From Patiriisocius_A hiemis (GTDB lineage: Bacteria; Bacteroidota; Bacteroidia; Flavobacteriales; Flavobacteriaceae), in assembly GCF_031846325.1 (NCBI RefSeq), contig NZ_JAVRHZ010000008.1, forward strand, positions 108,565 through 172,564: DNA of 64,000 bases, read 5' to 3'. The notes beneath the pieces are model-generated. The model saw only the letters and a program-made list of their open reading frames with translations, made no database searches and was not told the origin of the DNA. The position numbers and the translations under genes are program-made. This document shows, piece after piece, positions 1 to 9,113 of this stretch (its first letter is position 1; each line of letters opens with the position of its first letter).

Positions 1-721
1 CAATAAGTTTTGTTATTTTTTTATTTTTTACTGGATTTGGCGCTACCGCATTAAAAATACCTTCTAGATTATTTTTAAGAATATGATAATAAATACCAAC
101 AATATCATCTATATGTATCCAAGAAAGCCATTGCTCACCATTACCTAAAGTAGCTCCCACATTATTTTTAATAGGCTTTACCAACTTAGGAAATGCACCT
201 TCATCTTTATCGAATACAACTCCAGTACGGACTATAGAAACTTCTATTCCTAGTTTTTTAAACTGATTGGCGGCGGCTTCCCAAGCAACAACAACATTAG
301 CTAAAAAAGAAGTATCAACTTTTAGGTTTTCTTCGGTATAGAGAACTGTCTCTGAAGCTGGATAGACACTAATACCACTTGCAGAAATAAAGTAAGATAC
401 AGTATGATTTATTTTCTCTAAGGTTGCACAAATTAAATTTGCAGTATCAACTCTACTATCTACTATTTCTTCTTTATAACTTTTTGTCCATCGCTTTGAA
501 ATTGAAGCACCAACCAGATTTATTATGGCTGAGACACCTTGAAAAGCTTTATGATCAATTTCATTTTGGGATGGATTCCAATAAAAACCTTTAAAATTAG
601 GTTCATTTTTAAGTTTAGATTTACTAGTTGTTAGATAATGGACTGTATTTCCATTTTCTATGCATAGCTTAGAAAGCTCACTCCCAATTAAGCCCGTTGC
701 GCCAGTAATTAATACAATCAT
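1..721 (-). CDS. TIGR01777-family NAD(P)-dependent epimerase (YfcH/SulA-like), 3' end cut by window edge
   Basis: Reading leftward from an ATG at 719-721, the protein opens with MIVLITGATGLIGSEL, a Rossmann GxxGxxG nucleotide-binding loop. Near the window edge it reads NAVAPNPV, the hallmark of the TIGR01777 (YfcH) branch of extended short-chain dehydrogenases. About 240 codons are present and the stop lies outside the window; family members are near 300 residues. The substrate of this family is not established, so only a sugar-nucleotide-epimerase-like fold can be claimed. The start codon is directly preceded by a 7-bp tandem repeat (723-776). Confidence 0.88.
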   Translation of the reverse strand, partial: MIVLITGATGLIGSELSKLCIENGNTVHYLTTSKSKLKNEPNFKGFYWNPSQNEIDHKAFQGVSAIINLVGASISKRWTKSYKEEIVDSRVDTANLICATLEKINHTVSYFISASGISVYPASETVLYTEENLKVDTSFLANVVVAWEAAANQFKKLGIEVSIVRTGVVFDKDEGAFPKLVKPIKNNVGATLGNGEQWLSWIHIDDIVGIYYHILKNNLEGIFNAVAPNPVKNKKITKLI

Positions 722-722
722 C

Positions 723-776
723 CTTTTTTCTTTTTTCTTTTTTATTTTTTATTTTTTATTTTTTATTTTTTATTTT
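723..776. repeat. 7-bp microsatellite (CTTTTTT)3(ATTTTTT)4+ directly upstream of the TIGR01777 gene start
   Basis: Three CTTTTTT units are followed by four ATTTTTT units and a partial fifth, in strict 7-bp register. On the coding strand of the gene starting at 721 this is an A-rich heptamer array ending immediately before the ATG, so it occupies the ribosome-binding and leader region. Slipped-strand changes would move the promoter by 7 bp per unit without touching the reading frame. Confidence 0.9.
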
Positions 777-873
777 AAAAGCTACAGATTATTATGAAAA
801 CAACAAAGCCTTTAACGGAAGATTAGCAGTTTGAAAGTTATAGATAGATTGTTTTTAAAAAACTCAAATACTG

Positions 874-1542
874 CTACTTCTTCGAAGCTCTTAACATTTC
901 GCGTTTGCCAGGAGGACCAGGAAGCCTTTCTACATCAAATCCTACTTCTTGCATTGCTCTACGTACGCTTCCCTTAGCAGAATAGGTAACTAGAACGCCA
1001 TTAGGTTTAAGTGCCTTAAACATTTTAGCAAAAATACTCTCGGTCCAAAGCTCCGGCTGTACTCTTGCCCCAAAAGCATCAAAGTAAATTAGATTGTATA
1101 ATGAGATATCTTCAATTTTATCAAAAAACTTTTTTTGCTTTGTGATAATAAAGTTTTTTGAAATTTTATGGGCTTCTTCCCAAGTAATCTCGTGTAATTT
1201 ATGGAAGGCATCCTTCTCTTCTGAAAGATTTTCAGCATAATTCAATTTAGTAACTTCAGAAGTATCTACTGGATAAGCTTCAACACCAGTATAATCTATT
1301 TTTAATGATTTCTTTTCAGAAAACAAATAGGTTAAAAAAGCATTGAGTCCAGTACCAAAGCCAATCTCTAAGATTGAGACTTTATTTGGTCTTTCTGTTG
1401 AAATAAAGTGATGTAATCCGGTTTGAATAAAAACATGATTTGCTTCTGCAATAGCACCATGTTTAGAGTGGTATTGTTCATTCCAATCAGGCAGGTGAAT
1501 AGTTATAGAACCATCACCTGTCTTAAGGAATTCACGTTTCAT
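874..1542 (-). CDS. mnmD: tRNA (5-methylaminomethyl-2-thiouridine)(34)-methyltransferase MnmD
   Basis: The 222-residue protein has the single MnmC2-type methyltransferase domain. N-terminal residues (about 10-45) carry the ExYHSxHGAIxE region; a SAM-binding ILEIGFGTGLNAFLT motif follows at about 58-70, then YFDAFGARVQPELW, the family signature. It would methylate the aminomethyl wobble uridine in tRNA. The oxidoreductase half found in E. coli MnmC (MnmC1) is absent, as is usual for stand-alone MnmD in Bacteroidota. The stop is 2 nt past the next gene's start region: it lies 3' of the DUF4920 gene's neighbour boundary (1545), so the two are probably co-transcribed leftward. Confidence 0.92.
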   Translation of the reverse strand: MKREFLKTGDGSITIHLPDWNEQYHSKHGAIAEANHVFIQTGLHHFISTERPNKVSILEIGFGTGLNAFLTYLFSEKKSLKIDYTGVEAYPVDTSEVTKLNYAENLSEEKDAFHKLHEITWEEAHKISKNFIITKQKKFFDKIEDISLYNLIYFDAFGARVQPELWTESIFAKMFKALKPNGVLVTYSAKGSVRRAMQEVGFDVERLPGPPGKREMLRASKK

Positions 1543-1544
1543 TA

Positions 1545-2060
1545 TTATTGCTCTTCTTTTACAGGAATTAAAACTCCATTAGAAAGAAAAGAAAGCGTTC
1601 TCTTTGGTTCTGTAATAGCTGCAATTTCTTCTTTTGTTTTTCCTGCATCTTCTGCATAGTGCTGCTGTTCTTCTACACTCATTTCACTAACAAAAGCTTT
1701 TCCTCCAACAATCACTTCTTCTCCGGCTAGATCTTTTGGCATAAAGAAAGCGTAGTCTTTAAACTTAACCATTGCTTCGATGTCACCCATATCCATTTTC
1801 ATCCAGCATCCTTTGTTTTGACACACTTCGTTTACTTTAGTCTTAAATTTTACAGCAACAGTATCGCCTGGTGTAAGTAAATTATATTTTTCAATTATTT
1901 GAGATTTTGTAAGCACTTCTGTATCTGATATTTCATCACCATAGATAGTGTATTTTTCTTGAACTGCTTCCTCAACAACTGCTACCTCATCTACTTTTTT
2001 TTCGTTTTTACAACCTGTAAAAAGTACTACTGAAAATAATACTAAAACTAACTTTTTCAT
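1545..2060 (-). CDS. DUF4920-domain lipoprotein
   Basis: 171 residues begin with a lipoprotein signal peptide ending in a lipobox (VLFTGC, Cys about 17), followed by an acidic linker and a DUF4920 domain (about 40-165) containing the VxEVCQNKGCWM segment with two conserved cysteines. DUF4920 proteins are small periplasmic or outer-membrane-attached proteins of unknown biochemical function; the CxxxxCW pair suggests metal or redox chemistry, which is inference only. It precedes mnmD on the same strand with 2 nt between the genes. Confidence 0.85.
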   Translation of the reverse strand: MKKLVLVLFSVVLFTGCKNEKKVDEVAVVEEAVQEKYTIYGDEISDTEVLTKSQIIEKYNLLTPGDTVAVKFKTKVNEVCQNKGCWMKMDMGDIEAMVKFKDYAFFMPKDLAGEEVIVGGKAFVSEMSVEEQQHYAEDAGKTKEEIAAITEPKRTLSFLSNGVLIPVKEEQ

Positions 2061-2168
2061 ATTTATTATTTAATAATTCTACATCCTATTAATATACTGC
2101 AATTTTATGAATTTTTTACGTTTTTTATACCCTATTTTTTAGTTATTTTGTGGCCTAACAACTTACCT

Positions 2169-3242
2169 ATGAATATAACGACCAATAATATTACTATAAA
2201 TAAATCTGAGGCTTCAAAAATTAATCAAATAGATTTTGACAATTTGGTTTTTGGGAATGTCTTTACAGATCATATGTTTGAATGTGATTATATTGATGGT
2301 GCATGGGTAAACCCTACTATTCGTCCTTACGGGAACTTATCTATTTCTCCTGCTGCTAAAGTATTTCATTACGGACAAGCTGTTTTTGAAGGCATGAAAG
2401 CTTTTAAGGATAGTAATGGTGATACATTTTTGTTTAGACCAAAGGAGAATTTTAATAGAATAAACAGTTCATCCAAAAGAATGGCTATCCCAGAGTTTCC
2501 AGAAGATATCTTTTTTGAGGGATTAACAACACTTTTAAAGTTAGATAAAGACTGGATTAAGCCAGGCATAGGAAATTCTCTTTATATAAGACCATTTGTT
2601 ATTGCAACACAAGTAGGCGTTTCTGCTTCTCCAGCAAACCAATATAAATTTATGATTATACTATCTCCTGCACAAGCTTACTATACAGGAGATGTAAAAG
2701 TTGTTATCGCAGAGCAGTATAGCAGATCTGCGGATGGTGGTGTGGGATACGCAAAAGCTGCAGGTAATTATGGAGCTCAATTTTACCCAACCAATTTAGC
2801 TAAAGAAAAAGGATTTCAGCAAGTTATTTGGACAGATGCTAATGAGCATAAATACTTGGAAGAAGCTGGAACTATGAATGTGTTTTTTAGAATAAAAGAC
2901 TCTTTATTTACTGCTCCCACGAGTGATAGAATACTTGACGGTGTAACAAGAAAAAGTGTGATTGCACTTGCTAAAAAAGCTGGAATACCCGTGGAAGTTC
3001 GCCCTATTTTGGTTTCTGAAATTGTTGATGCTGCTAATAGCGGCGATTTAAAAGAAATTTTTGGTGCTGGTACAGCCGCTGTAATTAGTCCTGTAAGTGC
3101 TTTTAGTTATAAAGAAAAAACATATACACTTCCAGAAATGACAAAAGAAACAAAGTATGCCACAAAATTTAAAAAGGATCTAATGGAAATTCAATATAAC
3201 ATAGCAGAGGATTCTTTTGGGTGGAGATATCCTGTTAATTAG
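2169..3242 (+). CDS. ilvE: branched-chain amino acid aminotransferase
   Basis: 357 residues of a fold-type IV PLP aminotransferase that interconverts Leu/Ile/Val and their 2-oxo acids with 2-oxoglutarate/glutamate. Visible motifs are HYGQAVFEGMKAF, the PLP-lysine region GGVGYAKAAGNYGA, the EAGTMNVFF block and FGAGTAAVISPV near the C terminus. It is the larger eukaryote-like BCAT class. An in-frame TTG lies at 2148, but the ATG at 2169 is preferred because a near-consensus -7 element (TTATTTTG, 2143-2150) overlaps the TTG and would place the transcript start between the two. The MazG-like gene converges from the other strand. Confidence 0.93.
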   Translation: MNITTNNITINKSEASKINQIDFDNLVFGNVFTDHMFECDYIDGAWVNPTIRPYGNLSISPAAKVFHYGQAVFEGMKAFKDSNGDTFLFRPKENFNRINSSSKRMAIPEFPEDIFFEGLTTLLKLDKDWIKPGIGNSLYIRPFVIATQVGVSASPANQYKFMIILSPAQAYYTGDVKVVIAEQYSRSADGGVGYAKAAGNYGAQFYPTNLAKEKGFQQVIWTDANEHKYLEEAGTMNVFFRIKDSLFTAPTSDRILDGVTRKSVIALAKKAGIPVEVRPILVSEIVDAANSGDLKEIFGAGTAAVISPVSAFSYKEKTYTLPEMTKETKYATKFKKDLMEIQYNIAEDSFGWRYPVN

Positions 3243-3264
3243 ACTGTTATAAACGTATTCAAAG

Positions 3265-3651
3265 TTATTTTTTTAGAATATCTGAGATATTAGGTTTAAA
3301 GTAATTAGGCCCTTTTAAAACTTTTCCATCTTCTCTGTAGATTGGTTTTCCATCTGCTCCTAACTTACTCATGTTACTACGCTGTATTTCATTAAAAACT
3401 TCCTCTATTTTATCTTGCATACCATGCTCAATAATAGTTCCGCATAGAATATATAACATATCACCTAAAGCATCTGCTACTTCAACCAAATCGTTATTAT
3501 TTGCTGCTTCAAAGTACTCTTCGTTTTCCTCTTTCATTAAATTAAAACGTAATGTGTTTTTTGCCTCACCTAAGTTAGCAGTAGGTTCATTTTTTATTCC
3601 AAGTCCAAAAGCTGAATGAAATTCGTGAACAGCAGAAATTTTGTTTTTCAT
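3265..3651 (-). CDS. MazG-like / PRA-PH-type nucleoside triphosphate pyrophosphohydrolase
   Basis: 128 residues form an all-alpha NTP-PPase domain. The metal-binding acidic helices are visible as KEENEEYFEA (about 40-49) and EVADALGDMLYI (about 57-68), matching the ExxE-12-28-ExxD pattern of the MazG superfamily. Such enzymes hydrolyse (d)NTPs or related nucleotides to monophosphate and pyrophosphate; the exact substrate cannot be read here. It is a short single-domain form, unlike the two-domain MazG of enterobacteria. Confidence 0.82.
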   Translation of the reverse strand: MKNKISAVHEFHSAFGLGIKNEPTANLGEAKNTLRFNLMKEENEEYFEAANNNDLVEVADALGDMLYILCGTIIEHGMQDKIEEVFNEIQRSNMSKLGADGKPIYREDGKVLKGPNYFKPNISDILKK

Positions 3652-3729
3652 ATTAATTTAATTTGTCAGGTTGAGTGAAACCAAAACCTGAAATTTATAG
3701 TATTTTTACAACTGTAAAACTACAACTTT

Positions 3730-3918
3730 ATGTTTACTACCGGTCAATTGATTTTTGCTATTTGTTTTGCTATTGTATTTATATCTATTGTAGTAATTAG
3801 TTACAAAAAAGACAAAAAACTTCATAAAAAACAATACAAAGGTACTATCTGGATTCTTGTTGGATTTCTTTTATTTGTGGGGCTTTTATTAGCCGCAAAA
3901 TATTTACTAAAAGGATAA
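3730..3918 (+). CDS. small inner-membrane protein, function unknown
   Basis: 62 residues with two hydrophobic helices (about 8-24 and 42-60) separated by a strongly basic loop (YKKDKKLHKKQYKG). The positive-inside rule predicts that the loop is cytoplasmic. It lies alone between the MazG-like gene and the signalling island. No family function is recognised. Confidence 0.65.
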   Translation: MFTTGQLIFAICFAIVFISIVVISYKKDKKLHKKQYKGTIWILVGFLLFVGLLLAAKYLLKG

Positions 3919-3997
3919 TTTTCAATCATCCACGTAAGCAAAAATTGCATTAGATACAAATTGTAGTTTATATTTCTTCCTTTTATATTAGACAAAA

Positions 3998-4015
3998 ATA
4001 CCCTGTAGTGGGTAT
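3998..4015. promoter_or_regulatory. palindromic operator site A upstream of the kinase operon
   Basis: ATACCC-TGTAGT-GGGTAT, a perfect 6-bp inverted repeat with a 6-nt spacer, 131 bp before the lipoprotein start at 4147. Three close relatives occur at 9820, 10886 and 11748. At the 22-bp downstream spacing shared by those three, only a weak match (GAAATTTA, 4038-4045) to TAnnTTTG is present here; a better -7-like element, TAATTTGG (4053-4060), lies 37 bp downstream. The half-sites resemble the TACYYMT heptamers bound by NarL-type regulators, in 7-2-7 arrangement. Confidence 0.7.
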
Positions 4016-4146
4016 GTTTTACACTAACTGATTTACTGAAATTTACGTTATCTAATTTGGGACTAATCCCATAGACAATCATAGGAACATTGGTTTTATA
4101 GTTTTCTTTAAATTAGTTAAAACTAAACCTTTAAATACTAACCATT

Positions 4147-4851
4147 ATGAAAAAAGTAGCTGTTACCCCCCTCTTATTAACCCTTTGTCTTTTATTTGGT
4201 GTTTTCTCATGCAAAAATGAGAGCAAAACTGAAACTGAAAGCTTAGTTGAAAATAATGCCGAAGTTGAAAAGAAAGAATCAAAAGAAATGCAAAGTACTA
4301 TTGTAAAGGACACCTTTTGGTTTGACACTTTGAATTCTGGAAGATTTCCAAATCCTGGCACAGAAATGTCCAAATATCAAGCTTTAGGAGAGTTTAGTGT
4401 AGATGATAATTTGATTTCTATAGACATCCCAGTCTCTGAAAAAGATTTTGATTTAAACAACATTGAAAAATATAACATTAGTACTAGCAATCATAATATA
4501 CTACTAGTTGTTCTTACCCGAGGAGACGAAAATACAACTAGTAATACTTTACTTGCATTACTAAAAGGAGACCTTACAATTAAGGACTTAAATTTTAATG
4601 AAAGTATGCTAAAAAACCATGATGCAATTAAGGTTTATGTAATACATGATGAGTGTTATGATAAAGACTCAACTCAAGTAAATACATTCTTAAAAGCAGA
4701 AATGAATAAACTTCCTGCTGGCAATTACCCTAAATCTATTGATCCTGCCACCCGGACTAATATAGAGCAAATTAGAGCATCGTGTGATAGTATAAAGCCT
4801 GTTTTAGATAAACCAAAAGAAATTGATGGTGGTGTTATTACAGGTCGCTAA
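4147..4851 (+). CDS. lipoprotein of unknown function, first gene of the two-kinase operon
   Basis: 234 residues with a lipoprotein signal (LLFGVFSC, Cys about 22), a charged low-complexity Glu/Lys linker (about 23-50) and a mixed globular domain without recognised motifs. The C-terminal part carries two cysteines (HDECYDKDS and RASCDSIKP) that could pair. Its 3' end overlaps the first histidine kinase by 26 nt, so the two are translationally linked. Operator site A lies upstream. Its position suggests an envelope sensor or accessory subunit for the kinases; this is inferred from context only. Confidence 0.75.
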   Translation: MKKVAVTPLLLTLCLLFGVFSCKNESKTETESLVENNAEVEKKESKEMQSTIVKDTFWFDTLNSGRFPNPGTEMSKYQALGEFSVDDNLISIDIPVSEKDFDLNNIEKYNISTSNHNILLVVLTRGDENTTSNTLLALLKGDLTIKDLNFNESMLKNHDAIKVYVIHDECYDKDSTQVNTFLKAEMNKLPAGNYPKSIDPATRTNIEQIRASCDSIKPVLDKPKEIDGGVITGR

Positions 4852-6601
4852 AAAACTTTTTATTTATTTATTTGTTCTCTTGAGTATAAGTGTATATGCT
4901 CAAGAGGACTCTTTATTAATACAGCTTAAAAAGCTAAATAATAAAGAGTTATTTACTCAAGCTGTCTCCCTTTGGGAAAAAAATGAAATTAACAATCCTA
5001 GTGGCTCACTTTTACTTACAGTTGGCACTTCCTATGAAAATATAAATAATGAGGATAAAGCACTTTTCTTTTATGAAAAAGCATTACAGTATTTTAAAAA
5101 AACAGACGAAACCGAATACTTAGCTGAAACTTATTTTAAAATCTATTCCTTACTAGATAGCCAAAAAAACCTTCTAACAACAACAACAAATTATTTTGAT
5201 AATTTTTTAAAGTATGCAAAGGAGAGTGATAAAAGTGAATGGAAAGCGGAAATGAATAATCAATTAGCAATAAAAGATTTTAATAATAATGACCCCAAAA
5301 TACCATATAACTATTTTAACAAAGCATTACAACATTTTAAAACCCTAAAAGACACAAATCGAATTGCTGGCACCTACTCAAATATAGGGTTACTGTTTTT
5401 GAACAATTTTAAGAAACCAGATTCCTCAAGGTTTTATCTCAATAAGGCATTAGACATTTCACAAACCACACAGAATATCAATACACAATGGAATGTTTTA
5501 TTAAATATTGGAAACACCTATAAATTTCAAGAAAATTATAACACAGCAATCAAGTATTATTTAAAAGCAGATAGCTTGCCTATTAAAAAATACTCATTAA
5601 ATAAAAAACGTCTTTTATACTACCACCTTCAAGACTCTTACAGGGAATTAGGAGATTTTAAAAACTCAGACAATTACTTATTAGATTATATAGAAATTAA
5701 GGATAGTATTAACCTACTAGAGCAGAACAAGACAATTTCTGAGATTAATACTAAATATCAAACAGCAGAAAAGGAAAAGCAATTGCTTATTTCAAACCAA
5801 GAAAAAAAACAGAATAGAAATATAGCTATTGGCCTCGCTGGCTCACTTGCTGCAGTATCCATAATAGCTTTTTTAGTTTTTAAGAATACTAGACGCAAAC
5901 AATTTATAGCAGAGCAAGAACGAGAAATAGAAATACAAAAAACCGAAAAAATACTAAAAGAACAAGAACTCACTACTATAGATGCTATGATTGCTGGTCA
6001 AGAAAAAGAACGACAACGACTGGCTAGTGATTTACACGATAGCGTAGGGGCTACCCTGGCTGCTGCTAAAATGCAATTTGACCACCTTGCGCAAAACAAG
6101 GCAAAAGCCGCTCAACTTGATGAAGTATTTGCCAAAACCGGAAAATTATTAGATGATGCCTATACCGAAGTTCGCTCTATGGCACATATTAAAAATAGTG
6201 GAGTTATTGCAAAAAATGGACTATTACCTGCTGTAGAAAAATTAGCAAAAAATGCATCAGGGGTAAATAACCTTTCAATAGAAGTTCAACACTTTGGGTT
6301 AGAGAATCGTATTGAAAACAGTCTTGAAATTTCAATTTTTAGAATAATACAAGAATTAGTAACTAATATCATTAAGCATTCTAAAGCAACAGAAGCAAGT
6401 ATTTCTATAACGCAACACGAAGATTCTATAAATATAATTGTAGAAGATAATGGAGTTGGGTTTAACTCAAAACACTTAAATTTTAACGAGGGCATGGGGT
6501 TATCTAGTATTGAAAAAAGAATTGAACACCTTGAAGGTTCTTTTGAGGTTGACGCTACAAAAGGAAAAGGAACTACTATTTTAATAGATATACCACTTTA
6601 A
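4826..6601 (+). CDS. TPR-containing membrane histidine kinase (NarL-system, HisKA_3), copy 1
   Basis: About 591 residues. A signal peptide (cleavage near VYAQ) precedes TPR repeats (about 30-300) in the periplasm, one membrane helix (about 330-350) and a cytoplasmic coiled coil. The HisKA_3 domain carries the phospho-acceptor in SDLHDSVGA (His404), and the HATPase_c domain has an N box (ELVTNIIKHS), DNGVGF and GMGLSSIEKRIE. The ATG at 4826 is used; a TTG at 4823 is in frame. It overlaps the upstream lipoprotein gene and lies 2 nt before its paralogue. Phosphotransfer is predicted to the response regulator at 8472. Confidence 0.9.
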   Translation: MVVLLQVAKKLFIYLFVLLSISVYAQEDSLLIQLKKLNNKELFTQAVSLWEKNEINNPSGSLLLTVGTSYENINNEDKALFFYEKALQYFKKTDETEYLAETYFKIYSLLDSQKNLLTTTTNYFDNFLKYAKESDKSEWKAEMNNQLAIKDFNNNDPKIPYNYFNKALQHFKTLKDTNRIAGTYSNIGLLFLNNFKKPDSSRFYLNKALDISQTTQNINTQWNVLLNIGNTYKFQENYNTAIKYYLKADSLPIKKYSLNKKRLLYYHLQDSYRELGDFKNSDNYLLDYIEIKDSINLLEQNKTISEINTKYQTAEKEKQLLISNQEKKQNRNIAIGLAGSLAAVSIIAFLVFKNTRRKQFIAEQEREIEIQKTEKILKEQELTTIDAMIAGQEKERQRLASDLHDSVGATLAAAKMQFDHLAQNKAKAAQLDEVFAKTGKLLDDAYTEVRSMAHIKNSGVIAKNGLLPAVEKLAKNASGVNNLSIEVQHFGLENRIENSLEISIFRIIQELVTNIIKHSKATEASISITQHEDSINIIVEDNGVGFNSKHLNFNEGMGLSSIEKRIEHLEGSFEVDATKGKGTTILIDIPL

Positions 6602-6603
6602 TT

Positions 6604-8475
6604 ATGAGGAAAAAATACTTACTATTATTTGTTATTTTTTGTGGAAATATTTCGTTATACGGTCAAGTTAGTAAAGATTCAATTAACTCTATTCTTGAAA
6701 ACACAACAATTACAGATAGTCTTAGAGCTAATACTTTAAATCAAGTAATACTTGAACATTTCACAGATAGTAAGCCAGATAGTGCAATAGTTTTAGTAAA
6801 AAAATTACTTGACTTTACTTCAGAAAAAAAATTAGAACCTCAAAAGGCAGATGCCATTAATACTTTTGCAAATTCGTTACTTCACAAAGGTGAAGTTGCA
6901 GAAGCGCTTTCAAAATACGAAGAAAGTTTACTCTTATATCAAAAATTAAAAGATCTTAAAGGTGAGGGCATTGTTTTAAACAACATAGGTAAAATCTATA
7001 AACTACGTTGGAATTTTGACGAAGCAGAAAAATACTATAAGCAAGCATTAAAGAAGAGCAAAGAAGCTTTAGACACTGTAAATGAGGCCGGTACTTTAAC
7101 AAATCTAGGCAACATAAACCTAACTCGCTTTAAGGTAGATCAAGCAATTCCATACTATCTACAAGCAATACAGCTTTGTAAAAAAATTAACTTTAAAAAA
7201 GGAGAAGGAATTGCACTTTTAAACCTTGGTATAGCTTACACACGTAAAGAAGACTATGAAAAATCCATCGCATGTTATGATAATGCCAGATTAATTGCAT
7301 TAGAATTAAATAACAAAAATAACCTAGTCCATGTTTATGAAGCTTTATCAAGTACCTATTTTCAAATAAAAAACTATAATAATGTTATTGAAACATCTAA
7401 ACAAGGGCTTGAGCTTGCAAACCAATTAAAGCGAACTTCGCTTCAAAAAGATTTTAACTACTATCTATATGAGGCTTATAAAGCAAAAAACAACTACAAC
7501 AAAGCTTTATATCATTATGAACTTGGGATACAGTACCTAGACAGTTTAGATATTTTAGAAACCGAAAAGAGACTACTCCAATTTGAGTTTGACAAACAAA
7601 AACTCAAAGACAGCATTGTACAAGTAGAGAAAGATTATAAAACACAACTAGCCTTTGACAAAGAAATTGAGCAAAAACAAGCCGAAAAAAGATATTTACT
7701 TATTGGCTTTTTTGGATTATTTGTTGTGCTATCTATAATTATTTTCTTGGTTTACAAAAACACCAAAAAGAAGCAACAGTTAGTAGAGAAAGAAAGGCAA
7801 ATTGAACTTCAAAAAACTGAAAAGCTTTTAAAAGAACAAGAGTTAAATACAATAGACGCTATGATTTCTGGACAAGAAAAAGAGCGTCAACGGTTAGCTA
7901 GTGAATTACATGATAGCGTTGGAGCTACACTCGCCGCTGCAAAGTTGCAATTTGAGCACATACAAAAGCAAAAAGAAAAAGGGAAAGAAATAGATGAGTT
8001 ATATACAAAAACTGCTTCTTTACTAGATGATGCCTATAAAGAAGTAAGAACAATGGCTCATGAAAAAAACAATGGAGTTATTGCAAAAAAAGGCCTATTG
8101 CCTGCCATTAAAAATCTAGCAAAAAATGTTTCTGGTATTAATAACCTATCTGTAGAAGTTGTCCACTTTGGGCTCGAAAAACGATTAGAGAATAGTTTAG
8201 AAATTTCAATATTTAGAATAATACAAGAACTCGTTACAAATATTATAAAACACTCTCAGGCAACAGAGGCAACAATATCAATAACACAACACGACAACTC
8301 TATAAATATTATTGTAGAAGATAATGGAGTTGGTTTTTCTAGCAAAAATTTAAGTTTTACCAGCGGTATAGGACTTTCCAATGTTGAAAAAAGAATTGAA
8401 CAACTTCTAGGCACCCTAGAAGTAGATTCTAATCCCGGAAAATCTACAACTGCATTAATAGATATACCATTATGA
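6604..8475 (+). CDS. TPR-containing membrane histidine kinase (HisKA_3), copy 2
   Basis: 623 residues with the same architecture as the preceding kinase: signal peptide (LYGQ), periplasmic TPRs (about 35-320, with repeats such as GEGIALLNLGIAY), a transmembrane helix (about 363-382), a coiled coil, the acceptor in SELHDSVGA (His436) and a HATPase domain with ELVTNIIKHS and DNGVGF. The cytoplasmic halves of the two kinases are strikingly alike, while the TPR halves differ. This indicates a tandem duplication followed by divergence of the input domain. Its stop codon overlaps the response-regulator start (ATGA). Confidence 0.91.
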   Translation: MRKKYLLLFVIFCGNISLYGQVSKDSINSILENTTITDSLRANTLNQVILEHFTDSKPDSAIVLVKKLLDFTSEKKLEPQKADAINTFANSLLHKGEVAEALSKYEESLLLYQKLKDLKGEGIVLNNIGKIYKLRWNFDEAEKYYKQALKKSKEALDTVNEAGTLTNLGNINLTRFKVDQAIPYYLQAIQLCKKINFKKGEGIALLNLGIAYTRKEDYEKSIACYDNARLIALELNNKNNLVHVYEALSSTYFQIKNYNNVIETSKQGLELANQLKRTSLQKDFNYYLYEAYKAKNNYNKALYHYELGIQYLDSLDILETEKRLLQFEFDKQKLKDSIVQVEKDYKTQLAFDKEIEQKQAEKRYLLIGFFGLFVVLSIIIFLVYKNTKKKQQLVEKERQIELQKTEKLLKEQELNTIDAMISGQEKERQRLASELHDSVGATLAAAKLQFEHIQKQKEKGKEIDELYTKTASLLDDAYKEVRTMAHEKNNGVIAKKGLLPAIKNLAKNVSGINNLSVEVVHFGLEKRLENSLEISIFRIIQELVTNIIKHSQATEATISITQHDNSINIIVEDNGVGFSSKNLSFTSGIGLSNVEKRIEQLLGTLEVDSNPGKSTTALIDIPL

Positions 8476-9098
8476 TAACCGTAGCTATCGCAGAAGACCA
8501 TCAATCACTTGTTGATGGGATAAATTTACTTTTAGAATATGAAGAAGATATTAAAATTGTTGGTAATGCTAACGACGGTGAAGCACTAATAGATATAGTA
8601 AAAGCAAAACAGCCAGATGTAGTTTTAACAGATATTAAAATGCCTAAGATAGATGGTGTTGCAGCTTCGAGAATAATAAAAAGAGAATTCCCCAATACAA
8701 AAATTATAGCTTTTTCAATGTTTGATCAAGACGAAGCAATTAAACAAATGATTGCTGTGGGAGCTTCGGGGTATTTATTAAAAAACTCTCCCTTAGAAGA
8801 AGTTCTTAGAGCTATTAGAACAGTTATAACTGGACAACGTTTTTTTGATGCCTCTATAGATATTGAAGCAATAGATGACTCTTCAGAAAAAACAAACAAA
8901 AAACCTTTATTATCAAAAAGTGAAAGAGAAATATTACAGCTTATTGGAGAAGGTAAAAGCACAAGTGAAATTGCTGCATTGCGTTTTACAGCAACCTCAA
9001 CTGTAGAAAAGCATAGAAAAAATATGATTCGCAAATTAGGCCTTTCTGGAAAAGGAGAATTATTAAGGTATGCTCTTGAAAAAAAATATGATTACTAA
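8472..9098 (+). CDS. NarL/FixJ-family response regulator
   Basis: 208 residues: a receiver domain (1-120) with the acidic pair E8/D9, phospho-acceptor Asp54 in VLTDIKMP and a conserved Lys in LLKNSPLEE, then a LuxR-type helix-turn-helix (about 145-205; SKSEREILQLIGEGKSTSEIA). It is the only receiver protein beside two kinases and overlaps the second by 4 nt, so it is probably their shared partner. As a NarL-type regulator it is the leading candidate to bind the palindromes found four times in 4.0-11.8 kb. Confidence 0.93.
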   Translation: MITVAIAEDHQSLVDGINLLLEYEEDIKIVGNANDGEALIDIVKAKQPDVVLTDIKMPKIDGVAASRIIKREFPNTKIIAFSMFDQDEAIKQMIAVGASGYLLKNSPLEEVLRAIRTVITGQRFFDASIDIEAIDDSSEKTNKKPLLSKSEREILQLIGEGKSTSEIAALRFTATSTVEKHRKNMIRKLGLSGKGELLRYALEKKYDY

Positions 9099-9113
9099 CC
9101 AAACCCATTTATT

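Noticed and set aside
2369..2569. Open frames on the opposite strand of ilvE, of the kinases, icmF and purL
   Set aside because: They run antisense to genes with clear domain motifs, lack signal or domain patterns and have no promoter; they are shadows.
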